NCBI GenBank assembly: GCA_015499985.1
Contig: JAAAUF010000749.1
Location: 1-20,738, forward strand
Direction of reading: 5' to 3'
From: Haplosporangium gracile
Lineage: Eukaryota; Mortierellomycota; Mortierellomycetes; Mortierellales; Mortierellaceae
DNA length: 20,738 nucleotides
Shown here: positions 1-11,437 of the stretch, in pieces
Layout of the letters: each line of letters opens with the position of its first letter
How positions within the stretch are numbered: the first letter of the stretch is position 1
The notes under the pieces: generated by a model
Databases searched by the model: none
What the model saw: only the letters and a program-made list of their open reading frames with translations
What the model was told of the DNA's origin: nothing
Translations under genes and position numbers: made by a program

Positions 1-298
1 TCCATATTTGCAAACTAACCAACAAATTTGTCGCAAAAACGAAGTAAGGGATAAGCCAGCTAAGCCAGAGCACGTTGCTTCATATAAAGAATAGACCGTC
101 TTTCGAAGCCCAAAAATACATCCAAAAACTCTAACCTCTTTAAATGTTATAATTTTTTAGTATGTATTTTTGGGTTTCGAAGGACGTCTGATGAAGGGAA
201 ATTACGACAGCCAAGAAAGGCGTTTTTCCTTTTTGTCTTCCTCTTCATTCTTTCCCTCTTCACATAACTCATTACTTTCCATTCATACCCAACCCCAA
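1..298 (+). promoter_or_regulatory. Upstream region and leader of the M16 peptidase gene
   Basis: This is non-coding sequence ahead of the first gene. A TATAAA lies at 83-88, about 210 bp before the chosen ATG at 299. A long inverted repeat at 93-190 (separate entry) covers the likely transcription start. From about 220 to 298 the + strand becomes pyrimidine-rich, as seen before several other start codons in this window. An in-frame ATG at 191 could extend the protein (see findings). The TATA assignment rests on sequence match and position only. Confidence 0.45.
93..190. repeat. Imperfect inverted repeat, arms about 28 bp
   Basis: The left arm (about 93-121) and the reverse complement of the right arm (about 162-189) both read AGAC..TTCGAA.CCCAAAAATACAT. 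They differ by two substitutions and one inserted base, and the spacer is about 40 bp. The inner 13 bp next to the spacer match perfectly. A short outer CTTCAT/ATGAAG pair continues the symmetry. It could form a hairpin in DNA or in the leader RNA, or be the remnant of a small foldback element. I see no clear target-site duplication. Confidence 0.7.
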
Positions 299-3200
299 AT
301 GGCAGCCAACTTTGTCATCACTAAGGAGATCTCTGTCAATGGAAACAAGATCACAAAGTTCCGCTCCTCAAAGACCGGTCTGAGCGTCGTCCACGTCGAC
401 AACGAAGGTGTGTATCCTTACATACTCCTTAACTGCAAAAGAGATTTTGATTGACGCGCAAAAGATATTCATGGGAGCTGCACCGTGGGAATGCTGAAGA
501 CTGGCTCGCGTTTGACACGCACTAACTTCCATATCTTTTCTTATCACCACTCAAAATGCCGCAGGCCCCATTGTCAACGGATACTTCACCTTGGCCACAG
601 AGTGTAAGTTTCAATTGTTTAGTTACCATCCCAAGCGTGATTTGAAGAACGATACCAGGATTTAATGAAAACTAATGCCTGTTTGACGTGATTGTTTAAC
701 CCGTCTCTTCTTAGCCTTTGATGACGATGGTTGCCCTCACACCCTGGAACAGTATGAACAACGAAAACAGCCACTTTTGTTACGGTCAACTGACCACACG
801 AGACGAGAAAAGACAATGCAATTCTGATATCGATCACCGCAGTACTAATCATTGCTCTCGACCCATTCTCGCCATTTTTCTTCACTTTCTTTCTTCTTTC
901 TTCCCTTCCTCCCGCCACCCTGTTCCTGCTGCAGTCTTGTGTTCCTGGGAAGTGAGCTCTATCCCTACAAGGTCAGCCTCTTTTTTTTTCCTCAACCTCG
1001 ATGTACAATTGGGCGTGAGCATGAAGTACTGAATAAAAAGTACCACGAGGCAGAATCCAGAGCTCCGAGCCCCAACTCCGATGGTTTTTTTCATGTATGC
1101 TTACCTTCTTTAACAACGATCGACCTTTAGGGTGTCCTCGATGGTCTTGCCAACCGTGCCTTGGCAAACGGCACCAATGCCTGTAAGCATCAGCATATCT
1201 TAGACCCCTCTCTATCGTTTTATGCCTGTGAACTCTGATCTAAAACTTTACTTTGCTAACTCCATTTTCTCCATTCAATTTTTTATGGCTGTAGGGACTG
1301 ATGTTGATCATACCGCTTACAGTGCGTGCCTTTGACGACGTATTTGATTAACAAGGCGATGATGAAAAGGGCAGTATACTCTCTCGAGGTAGTTGACGAT
1401 ACCCAGCTCCTAACAAATCCAACCCTCGATCCGACCCAACGTACCTTTCAAAAAAAAAAAAAAAAAATAGCCATCGCCACTGCCGGCAGTGAAGGTTTCT
1501 TGAACATCATGCCCAGTAAGTAAACTGACTACTGTCCCTCCGTTGGCCTGCATCATTGTCAGATATTTATCATTACTAGTGCTAACCTTTGTACTTTTAG
1601 TCTACATTGATCACATCCTGTATCCTACTATGACCGAGGCTGCCTACTATACTGAGGTTCACAATATCAATGGAGACGGCGAGAACGCCGGTGTCGTCTA
1701 CTGTGAGATGCAGGGTCGCGAGAACAGTGCCGATTCTATCATGGATCTCAAGTAAGGACTCCATGTCATTTTTGCACCTCAGCTAGATCTTGGAGATGCC
1801 ACTTGGACACTACGGTGATACTAACTTCCTCACTTCTTGTATGGCCCATATAGGCGCCAGCGCATCATGTACCCCGAGAACTCTGGATACCGCTATGAGA
1901 CCGGTGGTTTGATGTCATGCCTTCGTTCCCTCAAGGCTGAAAAGAGTAAGCGACTCTTTTAATTTTCACGCATATGCCTACTGTCAACAGTTGCTCGATA
2001 AATTACCCGACTTTCTAACACCATTATTCTCCCTTAATTGTTGAATTATTAGTTCGCCAGGTACAATATCAATCCAAGGACACATCGACGATATTCCTTT
2101 TTATCTTTGCAGATGCTGATATATTACTCTTTGGTTCTAATAGTACCACCGCGACTACTACCGACCCGACAACCTGTGCTTGATCATCTCGGGACGCGTC
2201 GAGCACAGCGATCTCCTCAAGACCCTTGGCCCTATTGAGGAGCGCATCATCTCCAAGGGTCCTCTCCCTCCTATGAAGCGGTATGCTTGTGTGCAAACTA
2301 TCGGTCTCTAACTGACTTTGGCTTTGGTGCTCTGTACTCGTACTCTCATTACTCACTATAGTTAAATTTCGTTACTTTATAGCCCTTGGGTTGACTCGCC
2401 TCAAGCTCCTCTCATGAAAGAAACCACCAACACGACTGTGACCTTCCCCTCTGAGGACGAGGACATGGGTGAGGTTGGCATCAACTGGTTCGGTCCCCCA
2501 GTTACCGTAAGTCAGCTTATTATTTGGCTTGATTCATGTCTTTCCTAACCATCGTTTATTGAACTACTTTAACTAAAGATCACTTTTTGTTCTTGTCATT
2601 CTTAAAACAGGACTTTTTGTCGTTCCAAGCCTTGGATATCTTGGAGACCTATCTCACTGACTCTGCTATCGCCGTATTGAGGAAAGAGATGGTTGAGATT
2701 GAGGATCCTTACTGCACCTGTAAGTTAATTTTTGGCTCAAATTAATGCATATGAACGCCAAAAATATATATATATATATATGATCCTTTTGAACCTAACG
2801 TCGTATTCCCACCTTAGCTGTCTACTTTATCACCCAGCAGCGCATCCGTGCCGAGATTCGCCTGGCATTCGAGAGTGTTCCTACTGAGAAACTGGAGGAG
2901 GTTGAGCCAAAGTTCTTCTCGATCCTTGAAAAGATTGCCAAGGATGGATTCGACATGGAGCGCATGGCTGCTGTGATCAAGCGCGAGAAGCTTAAGCTTC
3001 TTGACCGTCTCGAGACCAGCCATATGACTTTGGCCTGGCCCTGCTTGATCCACTCGCTGTACGGAAAGAAGGATGACAGCGATCTTGCCGACTTTGTTGA
3101 TGATATTCACAACCTCGATGTTGTCGCCGGCTTCGACAACGCCACCTGGGTCACGTACCTCCGCGAGTACTTTATTGATGCCAAGAGGGCCACTATTATT

Positions 3201-5351
3201 GGCAAGCCTTCGGCTGTGCATGCTGCCAAGCAGGCTGAAAATGAGGAGGAACGCATTGAAGAACAGCGCAAGTCTCTTGGCGAAGACAAGCTGAAGCAGT
3301 TGGAGAAGGAGTTGGAGAAGCACAGGGCTCAGAACGATATCCCCGTCCCTGCCAAGATCTTTGGTAACCATCCTACGCGGCTTCTTCAAGCGTCTTTGTT
3401 TCTTGTCCATGAGCGAAAGCGACACATGCTCATACCTGTCACTTTTTGTTGTTTATCTAGACAACTTCCCTATCCCCGATGTCAAGGGCATTGAGATGAT
3501 CAAAGTCGTCACCGGTCGTGGCCACCCTGACGCCAAGTTGTAAGGCGACCACTCTTAACTTTTTCTCGGAGCATGAATCATGCCATGAATCTCTTGTTCT
3601 AACTTTCTTTTATTACTGTCGAAAAATAGTAACAATGACGTTCAGAAGCATTTGAACAATGACCACGCTGAGGTCCCCTACTTTATCGAGTTTGACCGTA
3701 AGTTGTTGCTCATGTTTGACTGCGTTATGTATGACCCGCATCTCTCGTCTGTTAAACACCATGCTAACCCAACTTGCATACTCTTGATTCATAGACATCA
3801 AATCGGAGTTCATCAAATTGAGCCTCCTCCTCACAACCTCAGACCTCCCTGCAAGACTCCGCCCATACCTCAACATCTACTTTGACTCGCTTTACTCTCT
3901 TCCCTTGATCGACCCTGCTACCGGCAAGGAGACTCCCTTCGAGACTGTTGTGAAGCTGTTGGATCAGGATACCGTCGGCCACCACTGCGTTGCCGGTGTC
4001 AACGCCATGTTCCGTCAGTTGACTCTTGTCGTCCTTAAGACTGAGCGTGCCAAGTACGCCGAGGGCATTGCCTGGCTCAAGAAGATGACCTGGGACACCC
4101 GCTTCGATATTGATCGTCTCAAGGTCATTGCTACCAAGCAACTGAACGATATTCCCTCCCAGAAGCGTGATGGACCTTTAGTAAGTAACGTTTGGCGTTT
4201 CTTCTTGGACAGCAGCTGTTACTGTTTCCAAGGGGTATTGTGTACTGACCACCGTTTTTATGTATTTCCTCTTTGTAGATGTCCATGGTGTGCATGGATG
4301 CTATTTCGTACGATGGCGAAAAGTCCAACATTCCTTCATTGGGCATCTTGCAGCAATCCAAGTTCCTACCCGAGGTTATCAAGCAGCTTGAGAAGGAGCC
4401 CGAGACCGTCATCAAGGCCATGAACGAGCTTCGCGAAATCTGTAAGTTTGCCCAACCTCGCTTTTTTTTTAATTTTTATCACGTAGCATTCTGATATATT
4501 CCCTAACGAACGCGTAACTTCTCATCCATTCAATCCTTATTTTAGTGACCCGTCCTACAAACATCCACATTCAAGTTCAGGGTGACATTCTCAGACAAGA
4601 TCAGCCCAAGACCGCCTGGGTCAAAAACTTTGGCGGCAAGAAGGCTTCCTATCCCCTAGCACCTATTCCCTTCTCGAGCCAGGTCTGGAGCGAGGCCGGC
4701 AAGACTCCCGGTAAGAAGGGCTACGTCGTTAACATGCCCTCAATCGAGAGTTCGTTCGCCTCCCACGTCGCGCGTGGCCCCACTGACTTTTTGGACTCCG
4801 ACTATGCAGCCCTCTTGGTCCTCTCCGAGTGCCTCGACACGCTTGAGGGACCCTTCTGGAAGCAGCTCCGTGGAAGCGGAGCCGTCTATGGCGCCAACCT
4901 CAATGTCGATGTCGAGTCGGGCTTCCTGTCTTTCAACATCTACCGCTCCCCCGACGCCCTGCGAGCCTTCAATCTCGCTAACCAGATCGTCCAGGACTAT
5001 GCCTCGGGCAAGTCCAAGTTCACTAAGCAGGAGTTGGAGGGTGCCAAGGCCAGTATCGTGTACCGTATTGTCCGCAAGGAAGAGACCATCTCTGCGGCTG
5101 CAACCGAGGCCTTTGTCAACCAGGTTTTGAAGAAGGTCTCTGCAGAGTACAACAAGGAGTTCTTGGAGCGTGTTCAGGCTGTTACGCCTGCTGATCTCCA
5201 GCATGCTATGGAAAAGTATCTGATCAAAGTCTTTAGTCCTGATTCGTCCAACGTCGTTGTTGTTAGTGCTACTACTAAGGTCAAGGATATCTCTGAGGGC
5301 TTCAGGAAGATTGGTTTTCAGCTCGAGACCAAGAACATTGACGAGATGTAA
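299..5351 (+). CDS. M16-family zinc metallopeptidase (YOL098C/C05D11.1 type)
   Basis: Exons: 299-407, 565-603, 715-751, 935-971, 1131-1182, 1295-1321, 1471-1515, 1601-1751, 1854-1945, 2053-2060, 2144-2280, 2383-2506, 2611-2719, 2818-3363, 3461-3539, 3630-3697, 3795-4180, 4279-4441, 4546-5351. The model totals 3015 nt (1004 aa), close to the roughly 1000 aa usual for this family. The inverted zinc motif HTLEH is at residues 58-62, with a likely third ligand Glu at about 151 in YCEMQ. The flanking HLVFLGS, YPYKGVLD and TNAW..DHTAY blocks are typical of the insulysin-related group that contains yeast YOL098C and worm C05D11.1. The following M16 domains are recognisable through YYRPDNLCLI and the C-terminal peptidase-like fold. 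A charged coiled-coil-like stretch (EEERIEEQRK) sits mid-protein. The substrate is unknown; cytosolic location is inferred. All splice sites are GT...AG. The gene is convergent with the helicase, with 108 bp between stop codons. Confidence 0.93.
1450..1467 (+). repeat. A18 homopolymer abutting a 3' splice site
   Basis: Eighteen consecutive A residues are followed directly by TAG, the acceptor of exon 7 of the M16 peptidase gene. They occupy the place where a polypyrimidine tract would normally be. Confidence 0.9.
2053..2060 (+). other. 8-nt micro-exon of the M16 peptidase gene
   Basis: The exon TTCGCCAG lies between AG at 2051-2052 and GT at 2061-2062. It joins the last base of exon 9 (1945) to give Ile-Arg-Gln, followed by YHRDYYRPDN from exon 11. 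This restores both the reading frame and the family motif. Without it the frame breaks, so the exon is well supported even though it is very short. Confidence 0.85.
2764..2781. repeat. (AT)9 microsatellite in intron 13
   Basis: A simple AT dinucleotide run lies inside intron 13 (2720-2817) of the M16 peptidase gene. It has no evident function and is probably length-variable. Confidence 0.9.
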
Positions 5352-5459
5352 ATAGTTCTTGTCTATATCAGATAGCTTATTGTCAACTAAATGAGAACTC
5401 AAAGTTCCCAAGAATACAACACATTATTATTATCGGAAAAGACCAGAAAACGATTGTTC

Positions 5460-7648
5460 CTAAGGAAACAGTGGCAAGTCTGGAGGCAAGAAAGGTGTAG
5501 AGGACGGGTAACTCTGAGGAGAGGAATAGTAGTATGAATATGGTACTTGGTGAGGATAGGCAGATGGCGGTTGATAATAGTTTGCTAGGGGCGCGTAAGA
5601 AATGTAAGGATTGTAAGGATTGTAAAGGTTGTAAGGATTGTAGGGACTGAAATATGGAAAAGTGATCGTGTCTGGTGCAGGAGGATACCACGCGTTATTT
5701 CGAGCATTATGATCATATGACCTGGTGGTCACTTTAGCAGCCTTCTCTGTACAAGTCGCGTCCTCGTCGTTCTCGGCATCCTGATGATCACTTTCTGGAG
5801 AGTGGGCTTCATCATGCGGAGTTTCAGTTAAAGAGGTTGTTTGCTCCGAAGCTGCAGGTGAGGGCAAAGGCATCCTTGCGTCAAGCTTACGCTTTTTACT
5901 CATAGAAGACTCTTTGCGCTTTGTAGCTATCCGTTCCTTACTTTCAGCTGGCTCTACGGGTCGCTTCTTCTTCGGGGTCTCTTGTTGAGATACAACTGCA
6001 CGATCTGATTCACCACCATCCAGCCTCACCTTTCCTCCTATATCTTGAATCTCCTTCTCCTTGTCCTTCCTTGCCGCCTCCAAAAGCTTGAACTGCTCCT
6101 GATCAGCAACAGCCTGCAACGGTCGCTCATGATGCCGATTCTTGCTCTGTTGACCAAGATCGTTATACGCCTTATCCTCATCCGAAAGCTCATGTAAAGA
6201 TATCGAGAAATCGTTTTTGAGGATCTCGATCGTCTTGAGCTCTGTATCGTCGACAATGCTGACTGCAAGTCCAGTAGTTCCATACCGTCCTGTTCTTCCA
6301 ATACGGTGCAGATATGTTTCGGGATCTCTGGGCAGATCCATATTCACTACCAAGTTGACCCTATCAATGTCAATTCCGCGCGCAATCTAAATCAAAACAG
6401 TAAACGCATAGTATTAATAGCTACTCTTATAACTATTTCCTGTGTGTACATTCAGTATTAAAAAAACACAAAAATTGATAACATACCAGGTCACTACAGA
6501 CAAGGACGCGAAGTTCAAACTTGCGCGCTTTTTCCATGACGGCCAGACGATCGACTTGCGAGATACCCGAGGCAATATGCATGGCTGGCCAGCCTCTTCG
6601 CGCCAGAAATTTGACCAGATCTGCAGCTCGCCTTGTATGATTCAAAAATACAATCGCCTGATAGAAGGGTGTGTGGGTGAAGATCCCCTCGAGTTCGGCA
6701 AACTTTGCCTCCATGAGATGTGTTTGGCGCATAAAGACTGAGCTCGCCTGTTGCTCTTGACTCAGTTTTACGGCTTTGTAGAACTGCAGTACACCTAGCG
6801 AAGATAACATGGACATGTTTTGAGTTAGAAACGTTCGCGTTGAGAATGTTGACCCGTTTCAAGTTTTAGGAATTTGCTCCGCGCAGTTTACCTTCCAGCT
6901 CGGGAGTTCCGTTGGTGAGCATCACGTAAACAGGGCTCTTGACCAGCTTGTCCAAACGTGTCAACAGATCATCATCGTAGGTTGCCGAAAATGCCATGAC
7001 CTGTTTCTTGGATCCCAATCCCTTACAGATCTTGAAGACGTCGTCCCTGTAGAGATCCTCCATGAGCTTATCAGCCTCGTCCATCACAAACAACCGTATA
7101 TGACTCGTGTCCAAATGCCCAGTCTCGACCAACGAAAGCACTCGTCCCGGTGTCCCTACAACGATCGAGCACCGCTTCAAATTATCCTTGTCCTTCTGAA
7201 TAGGCATCCCCCCGATCATAGCGACACAGGTGATGACTTTGTTAAGTTCTCCCTGGAGAATATTGACAATAACATCCTGGATCTGAACCGCAATTTCCCG
7301 AGTCGGCGCGATAATCACTGCTCTAGGATACTGCTGCTGACTACTTGTGGATCCAGAACCACTACTGCTGGCGGTATTGTTGGTAAGAAGGTCCTTGGGG
7401 AGCTGAGAGAGGACAGACTCGATGGCAATGACGCTAAAGACGACAGTCTTGCCCGTCCCGGATTTGGCTTGAGCAACCATATCAAGACCTAATCGGCCCA
7501 TGGGGATAGTTTTGAGTTGGATCGGTGAGGGTCGCTGGTAGCCGGACTCTGTCAGACCCTTGAGCAGGAGAGGGTTGGAGACGAGGGACGAGAAGTCGAG
7601 ATTCTCGTTGATGTGGACATCACTGGAATGGAAGCGGTCGAGCGCCAT
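5460..7648 (-). CDS. DDX20: DEAD-box RNA helicase, DDX20/Gemin3-like
   Basis: Minus-strand exons: 7648-6892, 6794-6487, 6386-5460, giving 663 aa. The ATG at 7648 is the first in frame; the open frame further upstream begins only with TTG. Helicase motifs appear in order: Q motif GYQRPSPIQ (37-45), Walker A AKSGTGKT (61-68), PTREIA (115-120), TPGR (166-169), DEAD (190-193), SAT (221-223), RGIDID (358-363) and HRIGRTGR (382-389). The blocks [21 protein letters not shown] and [11 protein letters not shown] resemble DDX20/Gemin3, the helicase of the SMN complex in snRNP assembly. A Ser/Gly/Gln-rich insert (about 92-106) lies between motifs I and Ia. After about residue 405 the protein is charged, with candidate nuclear signals (KKKRP, SKKRKLD). 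It ends in a Tyr/Pro/Asn-rich tail of about 65 residues. An SMN-complex role is inferred from family only. Confidence 0.92.
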
Positions 7649-8132
7649 GACATTCCTATTTTGTGTGTGTTGCTGTGTCCCTTTGGTCCTGATCCTTGTC
7701 CTGATCGCTTTTGGACGTTTGTTGAGGTGGAGTTGAGGAGGAAGCAAAGATGTACAAAAGTATGTGCTTCTAATACAAGGTGGCTGAGTGTGATCTTTGA
7801 CCTTTGAGCGCTGACATGGATAGTGGGCAAGTCACGATGGTCGCCTCCCCTCTTGGCTTGGCGGCCAGTGAATTCAGTTCAAGCGTCTGCGAGACCTTTT
7901 TTTTTTCCTCTTTACTTCCCTCTCCCACCCTCCACCTTCCACTCCCACGTTCTCGTCGACTCTTGGCTCATTCACTCACTTCCCTTCCACCTATACCTAC
8001 AACTGCCGCCAACCTCTCGCTCTCTCTCTCTTACCGTGTCATAAAGCGTCTCTCTCCTCTCTCGCCTTTGACTCACGTCTCCACCGCACAACTTCATTCC
8101 ATTCCTCGCCACACTCACACGACTCGCTCGTC
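7649..8132. promoter_or_regulatory. Divergent promoter region, helicase / SNARE
   Basis: This 484-bp gap separates the start codons of the leftward helicase and the rightward SNARE gene, so it must hold both promoters. From about 7890 to 8110 the + strand is strongly pyrimidine-rich, forming the SNARE leader. I see no TATA box and no RNA gene. Confidence 0.5.
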
Positions 8133-9364
8133 ATGGAAGCCAACTGGGGTTCAAAGCTGGGCTTGATTGCCGACAGCACACTCGTCACAGTCTTTGAAAG
8201 GAACCGCTGTCGAACCAACGGCCTCAGCTCGGCCTCACAGGACAAAACAATCGAAAAGAACATGCCCCGTCTCAGAGAAGGGCTCCAGCAACTCGAGGCA
8301 GAACTCTCACAAGCAGAACAAGACGGCTCTGTGTATGTCCCTCCGCCTCTTTTTTTGTATATCACTTGCAATTGTAACTGAGCGTACTTTATGCAAAAGA
8401 CTCCCGCGTGGCCATTAACAAAAGCAAGCTCCCTTTTTTTTTCTTTTTATTCCTGGGACGAAAATAGACCGTCAAAAGAACTTGCAAGTCGAGAAGATAC
8501 CCTTATCAAGCTGCAGCAGCAATTGGAGAAACTGGAAGCGCTCCTCCAGGACAAGGATGACGCCGGTGCAAGGTAAGGAGATGGACTGTCTTTCAAAGAG
8601 AGTTTTGGCGTCATGCTTTTTTTTTTAACCAACGAACTTGTCTCACGAAGAAAACAAAAAAAAATCTGGCCAGCCGATTAACTTGTATCAATCCTGTTCT
8701 TGGTCATTCTAGAGCTGTGTTACTTGGGTTGAATCAAAACTCGTCAAAGCACTCTCGCTCAAAGATTGTGCGATTCTCAGAGAACGAAGTCGAAGTTGAT
8801 AATCTGGACAACAGCCAAATGCTTCAACTGCATCAGCGAATCATGGATGGTAAAACTTGCATACTTGATCATTTGCACTCGCGTCGTAAATGCATGTATG
8901 GATATGATCGACAAAAGCGTAGTGACTAACTATGCGGATATATAATTTTACTCGCATTCCAATAGATCAGGATCAGAACTTGGATCGACTCAGCGAGTCG
9001 TTGGGACGGCAACGGGAGATTGGACTGACGATGAATGATGAATTGGACTTGCAAGTTGGCACGTTGGACGACACAGAGCACCTTGTGGACCGCTCTGGAA
9101 ACCGTCTCTCGATTGCAAGTCGACAGTTGGCTAAAGTTGCCAAGGGCACGAAAGGATGTGGTACGTCTCTACGGCTCTTTTGTGAATGCGTTACTGCATT
9201 CAAGTTGGACACGTTGTTCCCCTCATAGACAGATGAAGTAAAGATGATAGTTGACGCGCATACATTGAGCTAACCTGTCCCCTTTTGAATGCTTCTTGAA
9301 ACTAGGACCATGGATGACCATCCTTGTCCTTGTTGTAATTCTTGTTGTACTCCTCAAGAATTAG
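8133..9364 (+). CDS. STX8: Qc-SNARE, syntaxin-8-like
   Basis: Exons: 8133-8332, 8468-8572, 8713-8849, 8966-9160, 9306-9364, giving 231 aa, similar to syntaxin 8 (about 236 aa). The N-terminal half is helical with Gln/Leu/Glu heptads (about 45-95), as in SNARE regulatory domains. The SNARE motif spans about 150-210 and carries the LDRLSESLGRQ..IG..MNDELD pattern of Qc SNAREs. Q177 sits where the zero-layer glutamine is expected. A hydrophobic C-terminal anchor of Ile/Leu/Val (about 214-229) is followed by only Lys-Asn, so this is a tail-anchored protein facing the cytosol. The likely role is endosomal or vacuolar membrane fusion, inferred from the family. The last exon encodes almost exactly the membrane anchor. 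A related Qc type (Tlg1/syntaxin 6) is the main alternative. Confidence 0.88.
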
Positions 9365-9673
9365 GGATAGTGCTAGGCGCGACAAGCAAAAACGTCAGGC
9401 TAAAATAAAAAAAAAAGAACATCCGCGACTGTACAGTGGTGCAAGTATTCCTGTTGCCGCTCTCACATAGCTGACAAAAAATGAACCCTGGAGCTCCTCT
9501 TTCAGTTTCCCAGTCACAAAAGACTGGTCGGCGGGGAGATTAGGTCAGGTCTCATCAGTCAGTCCTTCGGCCTTACATTCCTACAAGTACTTCTTCCTTT
9601 TCTTCCTTCCTTCTTTCATTTCATTCATCACTCCTCTCCCTTCATCCCAAACAAGACAAACAAGAAACCCACC
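9365..9673 (+). promoter_or_regulatory. SNARE 3' end and quinolinate phosphoribosyltransferase promoter
   Basis: This 309-bp tandem intergenic region ends in a strongly pyrimidine-rich leader (about 9585-9650) before the ATG at 9674, which has a good ACC context. I found no TATA box and no RNA gene. Confidence 0.4.
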
Positions 9674-11177
<1,504 letters not shown>

Positions 11178-11437
11178 AAAAAGGACGCTAGAGAATGCGC
11201 CGCTCTTCGCTATTTACGCTGTAGTCATTCCGATAAAAACAATGTTGTAAATACAAGGCCATGTTCAAAAAGTGCACAGTTGCCCATTGTTGTCATTATT
11301 TGGCCTTTATTTGGGAGTTTTATTCCGCACTCGTCATACCAATCTCTCTTCCGTCAAAAGAGAACCGAGGCAGGTAAAAACAAAGAAAAAAAAAAGAGCA
11401 GGCGAGATGTGTGGCGATGATCTCTTGTTCGTTTACT

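Noticed and set aside
2814..3425. 203-codon open frame antisense to the M16 peptidase
   Set aside because: It is a shadow of the large, well-supported exon 14 on the + strand. It has no recognisable family and no splice context.
4740..5411. 223-codon open frame antisense to the last peptidase exon
   Set aside because: It lies opposite conserved M16 sequence and arises from codon bias of the true gene. It matches no family I know.
7649..7747. N-terminal extension of the helicase from 7747
   Set aside because: The upstream frame starts with TTG (reverse of CAA at 7745-7747), not ATG. The first in-frame ATG is at 7648 and fits the family.
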